The translations under genes were made by a program, and so were the position numbers. The notes beneath the pieces were generated by a model. The model did no database searches and was not told where the DNA came from. It saw only the letters and a program-made list of their open reading frames with translations. A stretch of 64,000 nt of DNA from Aurantiochytrium sp. KH105 (taxonomy: Eukaryota; Sar; Bigyra; Thraustochytrida; Thraustochytriidae). Positions 39,683 to 48,971 of the stretch are shown in pieces. The DNA lies in contig BGKB01000081.1 of NCBI GenBank assembly GCA_003116975.1, positions 152,600 through 216,599 on the forward strand, read 5' to 3'. Numbering within the stretch: position 1 is the first letter of the stretch; each line of letters starts with the position of its first letter.

Positions 39683-42600
39683 TTATCCCCGCATCTGCAT
39701 CTGGATCGATTGGTGAATGGTGCAAAGAAAGTCGTCGTACGCAGGCATGCTCTTAAGCTGAAAGAGCGAGTCTTCAACCAAGTAGCGAAGCGTGTTGCGA
39801 TCGTGTTGGCCATCACGCACATAGACGCGAACTCCTCCAAGCAAACTGGCAGCTGATGCACGTGGGTTGGCTACTTCGCGCCGAATGAAGGCTTCCAGGG
39901 CCTCAACGAACGGGTGTGAGCCAGGCTGCGCCACAAACTTGATGCCACGGTCAGCGTATGGTGCCTGTTTGGTGGCTTCAAGTGCCGCACTGTAAGACGA
40001 GTGGCCCGTTGTCAATTCAACCAGCGAGTTGCTCGTGCCGGGAAGTAGAAAGAGGAGAACGTCGATGCCGTTGCAGAGCACAACGACGCCGTGGTCGTTG
40101 TCCTGAAAACTGGCAAGCGAGGGCGCCGCATTTTCCTTGGGCGGGAGCGTGCTTGGCGTGTCAGACTCCTGAAGAGAATACATGGCAGGATAAATGTAAT
40201 CGAGATAGACGCGGAGCGGGATGCGTTGCAGCAAATTGAAGTTTTCGAAGCGAGCGTCAGCGCGAACGAGCGCAGACTGGGCATGGCTTCGATGAGACTT
40301 GAGACCCTCGATATTACGCCGCAAAGCAGGAAGCTTTTCGGCGCCGATGGCGTAAAGTGGCAAGAGTTTGAGAGCCTCGGGTAAAATGAGCTGTTGTCCA
40401 GTAGGATTTTTGGCGCAATTCTTTCGGTAGGAGCACAGCATCTTGACAATCTGTTGCTCCATCTCGCTGTGCACCTTGGCCGGTGGGGTGTTTCGCTGCA
40501 TCTGGTCGACGGCCTTGCGGGTGAGAAAGTTGGAAATGGTGTCAACGTCGGCGTTGCGAAAGACATCGGCGATCGTGTTGGTGACTGTGATGGCAAGATT
40601 GTGCACGCGCACGCGGCGCTGGCCTTGCACCGAGGTATACAAGACGGCACATTGCAGATAGACCTCCGTTTCCGCTTCGACATTGGTCCCATCGTGCTCG
40701 AGAACCACGAGACTGGTGTTGTCCTCGTCAATGAAAGCCATGTCGAGCTCGCCGCCGCGCGTGCGCTTGAGGCCATTTCCAAAGTACTCAACCACGCGCA
40801 TACCTGTCGAAGCTCGGACCTTGAGCACGGCCTCGAGCGCAGCATTTCTACGAAGATTGTGCTCGAGCACCTGCTGGAAGGTGGCCTGGCCGATGCTGTC
40901 GTCGATGGCGAGCAAAGGAAAACGCTGAACTTCTCCACCCGTGAGGTTGGAAGCAATGCCCCAGTTCGCAAGATCCTTGTGGTCATCGCCAAAGGCATAA
41001 AGGTCGATGGAGATTTGCTTTTCGCAGCACCTGTTTGCTGTAGTGGTGAAAACTGTCTCCTCGCGATGAACATCAACAGTGTACATGCCGCTCTCGCGGT
41101 CGGTAGAGTAGCCCTGCGCGTCTTCTTTGCGCGTGGTCGTCGTCCCCACGCCAAATGTGGGCGGTTGCGTCATGAAGAAAGCAATTTTGCCACCGCAGAG
41201 CTCCAGACCGTGGACAGCGGCCTGAAAAGCCGTACCGGCCACGGAAGCGTTGGGCGGGCCCTGTCCGGGCTGTTGACCTGCCACAGGCGGGATGGGGTCG
41301 CCGTACTCTTGCACGAGGGCTTCGAGAAGAGCCTGCAGCTCGTCTGCGTTTTTATCGACATTCACTACGAGACGACTCGGGGGCAATGGGCAGAATCCCT
41401 CCTCGGCATCAGCCACAATGAGAACCTTGTGACCATTGTTGCTTGGCGTATGCATGTCGTAAAAGTGTACACCTTGCGCATAGGTGAGAATACCTACGCG
41501 CGCGCGGTCGTCGCCCATGATGCGCGCGGTGCCGGCAATGTGGTCCGCGACAATCTTTTGGATGCTGCGAAGAATAGCACCACATGTTCCGGTCTGGCGC
41601 GCCACCGTGGAAACATCGACGGCAAATAATAAGATGGGTTCTTGAGGGGGGCGCGAGACATAGTCGCCCTGCACGATAAAATCCACGCTGCCCTTTGCTA
41701 GCTCGGGCTGCGCCGTGGAGCCATACATGCTGTTGTAGTTGCCTTGGTATTGCGGTGGGAGTGCGTTTTGCTGCTTGCAAAGGTTGCACTGCCACCATCC
41801 AGCCGAGTGATCGAACGGGCAAAAGCAATTGACGTAGCACCGGCACCGCTTACAGCGAGTAGGGCCGTGCTCACCAAGATCGACAAACATGGGCTCTTGC
41901 TCGCCTTCGTCAAGCCGCGCAAAGGGCTGCATGGCGCACGCCAGAGGAATCTTGCTCAAATTCAAGAGGGATCCGGTTGCGGGAAATTGCTGCAATGTCA
42001 TGCGCATAAACTTGGGGTTCGCGTTGCCATCGTCGACGGCACGAAAGTCGTCGGTACATCTAGGGATGAGTTTTTTCCCTTGTCCGAGCGATTGCCGCGT
42101 GTAAATGTCCTGTCTCATCATATTGCGCTTGGGTCGCGGCATGTGGGCGGGATCGATTCGTCGAGGAGGAGCTCCGGAATTTCCGGGCTGGTTGCTAGCC
42201 GCGCCCCTTGGCGGCATGGCCATTTGCGTGGGAGGGGGCATCGGTTGCTGCTGCTGCTGCTGCTGAGAAGGCGGTGGAGCCATAGGGGGTCTTCCGCCCA
42301 TCATCATGGGAGGTCCTCCACGCGGGGGTTGCTGCTGGTGATAAGGCTGCTGTGCTTGGGGCGGATACGGCTGCTGTGGTTGGTTGCCATAAGGTCGTGG
42401 AGACTGTTGTTGCTGGTGTTGCTGGTACTGCGGTGTTGGTTGACCACTATTGCTTTGGCCAGTCATGGGGCGCATCATTGGAGACTGGCCGGCTTGGGGC
42501 GGCATAGACTGCTGCTGCTGCTGCTGCTGCTGCATAGGTCGAGGCCCTCCTTCATTGTAGGGCGCAGTAGTAGGGCGACCGCCGCCGAGCGACATGTTGG

Positions 42601-42931
42601 ACATCATTTGATTGACTGGCATTTGCTGTTGCCGTTGCTGAGGAGGCTGCCCGGGACCCATTTGCGGACTCGGGCGGCCCGGTCCGTTCTGCATGCCATT
42701 CGGACCTTGCGACATTCCTTGTCCCTGCGGCCTTTGCATACCATATTGCTGTTGTTGCTGCGGGTGCTGGTGTCCTTGTTGAGGCTGCGGATAGCCTCGA
42801 GGCGCTTGCTGGAATTGTTGTTGAGGATATTGCTGCGGCTGTCCATTCATGTACGGCTGTTGCTGCTGCTGCTGCTGCCCGCCGTATGCATTAGGCCTCT
42901 GGCCATTCTGCTGCAAATGCTGCTGTTGCAT
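39683..42931 (-). CDS. SEC24: Sec24-type COPII coat protein
   Basis: 1,082 residues from the ATG at 42931 (MQQQHLQQNGQRPN); an upstream extension has no ATG. Sec24 is the cargo-binding subunit of the COPII coat at ER exit sites, paired with Sec23. The N-terminal ~280 residues are Gln/Pro/Gly/Met-rich, with several Q runs, and probably disordered. The Sec23/24 zinc finger is at ~357-385 (CKRCRCYVNCFCPF ... WWQCNLC). The trunk (~425-680) contains ILLFAVDVS and VGILTYAQGVHFYD. Beta-sandwich, helical (DVFRNADVDTISNF) and gelsolin-like domains follow to the end. All domains are present and intact. It is divergent with the FN2/PH membrane protein. Confidence 0.97.
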   Translation of the reverse strand: MQQQHLQQNGQRPNAYGGQQQQQQQPYMNGQPQQYPQQQFQQAPRGYPQPQQGHQHPQQQQQYGMQRPQGQGMSQGPNGMQNGPGRPSPQMGPGQPPQQRQQQMPVNQMMSNMSLGGGRPTTAPYNEGGPRPMQQQQQQQQSMPPQAGQSPMMRPMTGQSNSGQPTPQYQQHQQQQSPRPYGNQPQQPYPPQAQQPYHQQQPPRGGPPMMMGGRPPMAPPPSQQQQQQQPMPPPTQMAMPPRGAASNQPGNSGAPPRRIDPAHMPRPKRNMMRQDIYTRQSLGQGKKLIPRCTDDFRAVDDGNANPKFMRMTLQQFPATGSLLNLSKIPLACAMQPFARLDEGEQEPMFVDLGEHGPTRCKRCRCYVNCFCPFDHSAGWWQCNLCKQQNALPPQYQGNYNSMYGSTAQPELAKGSVDFIVQGDYVSRPPQEPILLFAVDVSTVARQTGTCGAILRSIQKIVADHIAGTARIMGDDRARVGILTYAQGVHFYDMHTPSNNGHKVLIVADAEEGFCPLPPSRLVVNVDKNADELQALLEALVQEYGDPIPPVAGQQPGQGPPNASVAGTAFQAAVHGLELCGGKIAFFMTQPPTFGVGTTTTRKEDAQGYSTDRESGMYTVDVHREETVFTTTANRCCEKQISIDLYAFGDDHKDLANWGIASNLTGGEVQRFPLLAIDDSIGQATFQQVLEHNLRRNAALEAVLKVRASTGMRVVEYFGNGLKRTRGGELDMAFIDEDNTSLVVLEHDGTNVEAETEVYLQCAVLYTSVQGQRRVRVHNLAITVTNTIADVFRNADVDTISNFLTRKAVDQMQRNTPPAKVHSEMEQQIVKMLCSYRKNCAKNPTGQQLILPEALKLLPLYAIGAEKLPALRRNIEGLKSHRSHAQSALVRADARFENFNLLQRIPLRVYLDYIYPAMYSLQESDTPSTLPPKENAAPSLASFQDNDHGVVVLCNGIDVLLFLLPGTSNSLVELTTGHSSYSAALEATKQAPYADRGIKFVAQPGSHPFVEALEAFIRREVANPRASAASLLGGVRVYVRDGQHDRNTLRYLVEDSLFQLKSMPAYDDFLCTIHQSIQMQMRG

Positions 42932-43231
42932 CTTTTCGATGACGTGGCTCACACCAAGCAAGCTCGGCTTTTGCGACGCGGACCTGTCTCCGGCCGCAAA
43001 CTGCCTGGCGCCCCGCCTCCTCTCTCTGCCTCCGCCCTCCCCGCCCTCTCCTCTCCCGCCGCGACGGCCCGTCCGCGCGAGGCCCGCGCCGCGCCGACGC
43101 GCTCGCGGTCCCGCAAGGCGTCGCGCGGCAACCGCCGCGAGCAGGCAGGAGCTCGCCCGCTCGCTCGCCCGCTCGCTCGCCCGCTAGCTCGCTGCCTCCC
43201 GCGCGACCGCCTGCGCGTGAGCCCGCCCGGG

Positions 43232-43263
<32 letters not shown>

Positions 43264-44027
43264 CGCGTGCCGGCGGGCCTGCGCGCCCTCGCTGCTCCCC
43301 GCTCCCGCGCGTCCGCTCCGGGTCTGCCGCGCTCGCTTGCTTGCGCCAGCGTCGCCTCGAAATGGCAACGCCGGAATGCATCTTTGCCCACGGGATACTG
43401 CCCGGGATACTGCGCTTGCTGCGCGTACGCTCGGTGGAAAGTGGAGTCAGCAGCGCAGAGACGCTGAGTCGCAGGCAGTGCCGGGCAGGCAGCCAGGATG
43501 GCGGGAGGGAATGGAACGGCGGCGCGAGAGTGCCCAGGATGGACGAGGAGCAACGAAGCAGCGCGTCCGGTGACTTTGCACAGAGCAAGATGGGAAAGCG
43601 CTCGTTTGATACAAAGGTGAAGTGGTATACCATGTAGGAAAAGTATACTGGCCTGCTGCCGAGAGAACACGACAAGCTGGCAGGACGCACTGGCAAGCGG
43701 AAGTGAACCTCTCGACCCAGATTGAGCAAGGTTGTGACCACGGTGACGGTGCCGCAGTCGCGGCTACGCTGGAATGGAGGCAGACTCATGCTGTGAAGCC
43801 CAGACAAGCCCAATACTAACCAGTTCGCAGTGATTCGGACTCAACGGCTAGCGTGAGAACCGGCCTCGATAACATGAAAAGCCGTGCAAGCTAGCTAGCA
43901 TCCAGGGCAAGTCCCCGCCGCACGAGAGCGCGGTACGAGGAGCGAGCGGACCGGCAGCGCTGCGGAGCGCGCGCCCGCGTCTGACCACACGGCGTTTTGC
44001 TTGTGGGTTCTTTGCAACGCTGCGGCG
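42932..44027. promoter_or_regulatory. Divergent spacer, Sec24 / FN2-PH gene
   Basis: GC-rich head-to-head region of 1.1 kb with (GCTCGCCC)n near 43150-43190 and (GCCT)8 at 43231-43262. Rightward open frames near 43340-43640 look random. No gene is called. Confidence 0.5.
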
Positions 44028-45734
44028 ATGGCTCGAAGAGGACACGCGCGTGCGACGGCTTTTCTCGTGGTGGCACTTGCGTGGGGGCTGGCTGCGCCAG
44101 GGGCGACCGCCTCGTTCATCGACGATGAAGGCAGGAACTGCTCGTTTGTGCCGATTTCGGACTCTTCGGAAGGAGAGCTGGACTGCGTGTTCCCGTTCAC
44201 GTTTGAAAACAGGACCATCGAAGGCTGCATAGCAGGAACGAGTGACCTTTTGCCTTATCGATACGCGGAGGAAGGTGGAGACGGTTCTCAAAGCTGGTGC
44301 GCTGCCACTGACGAATACAGTAACACGAGTAGCCGCGTATGGACGCTATGGGGGTTTTGCGATTGTCAAAGCGTAACAGAGGCGCCAACAACCGTGTCTC
44401 CAAGCCCAGCCCCCGTCACCTCAGCCCCAGGCAGCAGTCCGACGTCAGAACCTACGCAGATTACGAATGGACCAACAGGTGCTCCCTCGACCTCAACGAC
44501 ACCAACAAGTCTTGCGCCAAGCGCAGCACCAGTTCCATCGGTATCACTTTCTCCTACGGTAGAACCGACACTAGTGGACACGAGTCCCGCCCCAAGTTCT
44601 ACGCCTACGACGCCGACGACAAGAACACCGACCATGAGCCCTATTACAGCCCCAGCAGCTGAGACTCTGGCGCCTTCGATGTACCCGGCAGAAGAGACGA
44701 CGCCAGAGCCAACGATACTTGCTCCAACAAATGTCACGATGATGCCCACGCATGCCCCCACCGAGGCTCCTTTTGGACCAATTCATTCCGTGTCACCAAC
44801 GATTCAAGCGACTGCGATCCCAACATTGGCCACGCAGACGCCGTCGGATGCCCCGACGGTATATTCAGAACCTGTCTCTGAAGGTCCCGAGGAAGGTCAG
44901 AAGTGGGAGGTCTGGATGCTTGCACTCTTGGGTGCGGCTGGAGCGCTGTTGTTTATAACAGGTGGAATCCTTTTGCATAATTTCCGAGCGAGACGTCACG
45001 AACTCATTCCGCCACGCGCAGTCCACCCAAGCAAGTCGCGCGGAGAGAAACGTGGACACGAAGACTGGGGTCCATCAGAAGACGATGTCTCCGACGAGGA
45101 CGAGGGTGCCAGGGGATTTGGGTCATGGCTTGGTGGTGGTGGTGGTGGTGGTCGTGGGACCTCGGGGGCGGGGCGTCCCGGTCACCGCCGAGACCAAATT
45201 GCGCGTGAGGGATATGTGCAAGCCCCCCTTGAGAAACGGAGAGTCTTTTTGGTTGCACTCCGGTCTGGTGGACTGGCGTGTTACACGAGCGCCGTAAAGA
45301 GCAACGAGGGGAGAATGACGTATTGCGGTGAGCTGTGGAGCCTTGCCCCAGGCCAATTCTCTGACTGCCGGCGGGAATCGCGGCAAGGTGGTTCGCACCG
45401 TTTCCGCATCACCACGGCATGGGACGAAGGTCTTACTTTTGGCGCCGAATCTGCTGAGAGCGCGCAGCGATGGGTTGGAGCTCTCGTAGCCATTGCAAAA
45501 CCACAAAGTGCAGGTATTCATGGCCGTAGACGAGCAAGCAAAGATCGTGGCGCAAGCAGAAGCCCCAGTCCTCGCGGCCGCAGCCATCGACACAGAGACA
45601 GCCACAGCCACAAAGGCGGTCGCAATCACAGCGAGAGCCGGAGTCCCAGTAAACGAAATCGACAGAAAAGTGGCTCTAGATCAAGACGATATGGGAGCAC
45701 GGGTCAAGAACAAGAATGGGCTGCATTGCAATAG
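44028..45734 (+). CDS. Type I membrane protein: fibronectin-II-like ectodomain, mucin-like stalk, cytoplasmic PH domain
   Basis: 568 residues from the ATG at 44028. A signal peptide is clear (MARRGHARATAFLVVALAWG, predicted cut near residue 29). A fibronectin type II-like module follows (C53-VFPFTF, C67, W90-C91, WGFC111), with the four cysteines and aromatic residues in FN2 order. Residues ~118-290 are a Ser/Thr/Pro-rich, probably O-glycosylated stalk of repeating 'P-S/T' units. A transmembrane helix lies at ~297-318. The cytoplasmic side has an acidic/Gly linker, a PH-like domain (~404-492: KRRVFLVALRSGGLACY ... SAESAQRWVGALVAIAK) and an Arg/Ser/His-rich tail. FN2 modules bind collagen-like or glycan ligands, and PH domains bind phosphoinositides or proteins. 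I know no named family with this order. Its stop is only 23 bp from the RPS16 stop on the other strand. Confidence 0.88.
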   Translation: MARRGHARATAFLVVALAWGLAAPGATASFIDDEGRNCSFVPISDSSEGELDCVFPFTFENRTIEGCIAGTSDLLPYRYAEEGGDGSQSWCAATDEYSNTSSRVWTLWGFCDCQSVTEAPTTVSPSPAPVTSAPGSSPTSEPTQITNGPTGAPSTSTTPTSLAPSAAPVPSVSLSPTVEPTLVDTSPAPSSTPTTPTTRTPTMSPITAPAAETLAPSMYPAEETTPEPTILAPTNVTMMPTHAPTEAPFGPIHSVSPTIQATAIPTLATQTPSDAPTVYSEPVSEGPEEGQKWEVWMLALLGAAGALLFITGGILLHNFRARRHELIPPRAVHPSKSRGEKRGHEDWGPSEDDVSDEDEGARGFGSWLGGGGGGGRGTSGAGRPGHRRDQIAREGYVQAPLEKRRVFLVALRSGGLACYTSAVKSNEGRMTYCGELWSLAPGQFSDCRRESRQGGSHRFRITTAWDEGLTFGAESAESAQRWVGALVAIAKPQSAGIHGRRRASKDRGASRSPSPRGRSHRHRDSHSHKGGRNHSESRSPSKRNRQKSGSRSRRYGSTGQEQEWAALQ

Positions 45735-45757
45735 ATTGGTATCCAGGCTTACGAAAT

Positions 45758-46195
45758 TTAACGGTACGACTTCTGGAAGCGCGCGCGGGCCGAGCGACCA
45801 CCAAACTTCTTGGCCTCGCAGCGACGGGGGTCAGCGACGAGAAGGTTGCGGTCGTGCGCGAGGAGGACCTGCTTGATCTCGTTCTTGGATGCCTCGTCAA
45901 TGTACTTTTGGTAAAAGGCGACGAGCGACTTGGCGATCGCCTGGCGGATGGCGTAGACCTGGGAAGTGAAACCACCACCCTTGACCTTGATGCGGATATC
46001 GACCTTTGAAAAGCGGGACTGGCCGAGGAGGTAGACAGGCTCCATGCACTTGGTGCGGAGGAGCTCGGGCTCAAGAAGGCTCAGGGGCTGGCCATTGACC
46101 TTGATGAGGCCCTTGCCGCGCTTGCAGATAGCGACGGCGATCGAGGTCTTCTTCTTGCCGAAGACCTGGACCGAGTCCTTTGGCGAGGGCTCCAT
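45758..46195 (-). CDS. RPS16: 40S ribosomal protein S16 (uS9)
   Basis: 145 residues from the ATG at 46195 ([18 protein letters not shown]), one residue shorter than human RPS16. The universal uS9 features are present: [42 protein letters not shown] and the basic C-terminal [15 protein letters not shown], which reaches the ribosomal P site. It appears intronless. It is divergent with RPL13 across 1.2 kb, so one regulatory region could serve two ribosomal proteins. Confidence 0.99.
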   Translation of the reverse strand: MEPSPKDSVQVFGKKKTSIAVAICKRGKGLIKVNGQPLSLLEPELLRTKCMEPVYLLGQSRFSKVDIRIKVKGGGFTSQVYAIRQAIAKSLVAFYQKYIDEASKNEIKQVLLAHDRNLLVADPRRCEAKKFGGRSARARFQKSYR

Positions 46196-46582
46196 GTTTG
46201 CTAGGGGGCGCCGACGGAAGGTCTGACTTCTGTGAATCAATAATGCATGGGCAGCACGCGCATCTCAATCGTGTTAGTTTTTCCTTTCTCCTTATTCATC
46301 GATTGCATCCTTTCTCATCCACCGCGCATCTCGCAGTCGTCTTGCTCAGTCGCGCGCGTAGCCGGACAGCAAGCCAGTCTGCCTGCCTGCCTGCCTGCTT
46401 GCCTGCCCGACGACTTGTCGAGCGAGCAAGCGAACGTGCGACGGCGCCCAGCCAGCGGCATCATCCCGTCGCGGCATGCCTGCCTTGCATGCCTCCTCGC
46501 TCCTCCGCTCGCCCCTCCGCTGCGCTGGGCTCCGTCCTCGGGCTCCCCCGCGGGCCGCCGCCGCCGGCCGCCTGGCCGCGCG

Positions 46583-46607
46583 NNNNNNNNNNNNNNNNNN
46601 NNNNNNN
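46583..46607. other. Assembly gap (25 N)
   Basis: 25 undetermined bases in a GC-rich stretch about 150 bp from the RPS16/RPL13 motif cluster. Confidence 1.
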
Positions 46608-46760
46608 CCTCGCCGCCTCGGCGCCCGCCGCGCCGCCACTCACCTCTCGAGCTCTTCAGGTTTCTGCTGGCGCTGCCTGCTTGCGCCCCTTGCCGCCCGG
46701 GCCGCCGCCGCGCCCTGCTCGCCTCCAATCCGCCTCTGTCTGTGGCTGCCGCCCCCGCCG

Positions 46761-46979
46761 CACTTGCGCCGCGGTTTGCGGCAGTGTGCGGCGCGGATAG
46801 CGCACTTGCGCCGCGCGGCGGGCACGAGCCGGCCGCGCCGCCTAGCCGGGGCCTAGGCGCCCGCTAGGCCCCCGCGCCCAGCCTCTCGCTTTGCCGCCAC
46901 TTGCGCGCGCCGCGCCGCCGCCGCCGCAAGTGCGCTATCGGGGCGGCGCCCACTTGCGCGCCGCCGATACCCCACTTGC
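46761..46979. promoter_or_regulatory. GCAAGTG motif cluster between RPS16 and RPL13
   Basis: Six copies in about 220 bp, in both orientations: inverted at 46761, 46796 (GATAGCGCACTTGC), 46898, 46951 and 46966 (GATACCCCACTTGC), and direct at 46926 (GCAAGTGCGCTATC). It lies 570-780 bp from the RPS16 ATG and 380-600 bp from the RPL13 ATG. Confidence 0.5.
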
Positions 46980-47360
46980 GCAGATTGAGTGGCGCTGCCC
47001 CGGTCTGCGCAACGCCAAAAACTAGGGTAGGGTTGTGCCTCTCTCGCACCCGACCCCGCGCCCCACCTGCTTCAGGGTGGCTACAAATGACTGGTTCTGG
47101 TGCGCACGCACAAGGAGCAGCCTGCTCCCACCGGAATAAGAGCCAAATAATACTACTGTTACACGAGGGGAACTCGGGATCTGGTGCGGGTGGAGGGCGC
47201 GAGGCCCCTCCAGGGCGAAGGGCGGCGGCGCCGGAGGGCGGCAAGGGGAGAAAGAGGCGGGGGCGGCGAGGGGGAGAGGAGGTGGCGGCGGCAGGTCCGC
47301 AAAGAGGGAGTCAGGCAGCAGCGGCGCAGGGTCGCGGCGGTCAGGAGCAAGACAAGCAAG

Positions 47361-48551
47361 ATGGTCAAGCACAACAATGTCGTGCCTAACCAGCACTTCA
47401 AGAAGCACGTACGTCCATGCGCCCCGCGCGCGCGCGCGAGCTCTTCGCTCGCGCGCGCGAAAACCCGGCGGGCATGCGCGCACCACCCATGTTGGGGATG
47501 ATGAAGATGGTGGAGATGACGAGGGTCGCGGCCACTGGCTGCGACGGCGAAGGGCAAGGCGGGCGCGGCTAGCAAGCAGAGGCAGGTGCAAGTGCGACGG
47601 GACCAAGGAGGTCGCTCGTCGCCACGCACAACGTCTACGTCTACGATGTCACCCATACTTTGGATGACCTTTAGACGAAGACGGCTTCGTTTGCCAGCCA
47701 CCCAGCCAAGGCGAGCAAATCAAGGCTGGCGAAGAGCTAGCTTGTTTGCCTGTCTGCACGCACTCATGCCTACTGCAACGCTCGTTTGCAAGGCGGTCGT
47801 ATCCTTCACATCTCGAACATCCGTCATGATCATGCACGTGGGGTAGCGCATGTCAACGAGGGAGAAAGAGAGAAATGGGAGAAAGAGAGAAATGGAATGA
47901 AATGAGAGGAGAGGAGAGGACTTGAAAACTGACAACTTTATTCGCAATGTTTCGATTTCGTGACGACAGGGTGCTGGCGGCGGCTGGCAGTCGCGCGTCC
48001 GCGTGACTCTGGACCAGCCGGCCCGTAAGCTGCGCCGGCGTCTTGCGCGCAAGGCCAAGGCTGAGCGTGTCGCCCCTCGCCCGGTGAACCTTTTGCGACC
48101 GGCGGTGCACTGCCCGACCCAGCGCTACAACATGAAGCTGCGCGCTGGCCGTGGCTTCACCCTTGACGAGCTCAAGGAGGCCGGCATCAGCGCCAAGCAG
48201 GCGCGCACGATCGGTATTGCCGTCGACACTCGCCGCCGCAACAAGAGCGTCGAGTCTCTTCAGCTCAACGCCCAGCGCCTCAAGGAGTACAAGTCGCGCC
48301 TCATCGTGTTCCCGCGCAAGAGCGGCAAGGTCAAGAAGGGCGACTCGAGCATCGAGGAGACCAAGGCCGCCACTCAGCTCCAGGGCGAGGTCATGCCGAT
48401 CACGCAGCCGGAGAAGAAGCAGGAGTACATGGAGATCACCGAGGACATGAAGAAGGAGAGCGCCGTGTACAAGATGAAGATGGCTCTTGCTGTGCACCGC
48501 CTCGAGGGCAAGAAGCGCTTTGCCAAGGCCGAGGAGGAGGAGGACAAGTAA
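47361..48551 (+). CDS. RPL13: 60S ribosomal protein L13 (eL13), two exons
   Basis: Exon 1 is 47361-47408 ([16 protein letters not shown]); exon 2 is 47970-48551; 209 residues after joining in phase 0. The yeast and human proteins are 199 and 211 residues. The donor is CAC|GTACGT and the acceptor is GACAG|GGT. Family features: HFKKH followed by W-Q-x-R, then [52 protein letters not shown] and [15 protein letters not shown]. With this acceptor, five residues (GAGGG) sit between the conserved H and W; an acceptor 21 bp downstream (GGCAG|TCG) would also keep frame but loses the conserved Trp. The gene lies tail-to-tail with the CENP-L gene. Confidence 0.97.
47409..47969 (+). other. RPL13 intron
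   Basis: 561 bp, GT...AG. Near its start an inverted repeat forms a perfect 12-bp CG-rich stem with a 7-nt CTCTTCG loop (about 47429-47459). A C-box-like ATGATGA occurs near 47496, but no D box is suitably placed, so I do not call a snoRNA. Confidence 0.85.
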
Positions 48552-48971
48552 GCGTTTCCTATCTACTAAGAAGCAAGTATTCTTCCACCCCGTTCAGTAT
48601 TCGTTTCGTTATTTCCCTTGAAGCCATGACTGCTATCGTGTATGTCAGACAAAGAGAGGGAAAAAAAATTCTAGTTTATCGCGTCGTTGTGCCTGGATAG
48701 ATTGTCAGCGTGCGGCAAACGGTCTTTACTCTTCTTCCTTATTTCGAAACGATATTTCTCTGGCTGATTCGATTCGGCTCTGCATAGCACGAGTTTTAGG
48801 AAACAGAATGCAAAGGCCCGGAGCTCTTGTGACGCACCAGCGGTTGTTTTCCCTTTTCTGATTTTACTGGGGCGCTCTTGATCCATCATTTTCATTTTTT
48901 TTCAAAAACTAGTTTACGCCGATGACCATAATCGCCATCCATACCACGGTGTACCAAAGTATTGACAAGAC
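48552..48971. other. Tail-to-tail spacer
   Basis: 420 bp between the RPL13 and CENP-L stop codons; AT-richer with T runs near 48890-48902. It presumably holds both 3' UTRs. No gene is seen. Confidence 0.45.

Larger units (their letters stand above)
46196..47360. promoter_or_regulatory. Divergent promoter region, RPS16 / RPL13
   Basis: A 1.2 kb head-to-head spacer between two ribosomal protein genes. It holds a short (TGCC)n run near 46380-46400, an assembly gap, a dense GCAAGTG cluster in both orientations (46761-46979) and G-rich tracts near 47215-47300 just before RPL13. No other gene is seen. Confidence 0.6.

Noticed and set aside
40394-43573. Two long rightward frames (411 and 609 codons)
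   Set aside because: Antisense to Sec24; the second is Leu/Arg/His repeat from reverse-read glutamine codons and GC-rich spacer.
47490-47600. Possible C/D snoRNA in the RPL13 intron
   Set aside because: A C-box-like ATGATGA is present but no D box (CTGA) lies at a suitable distance.
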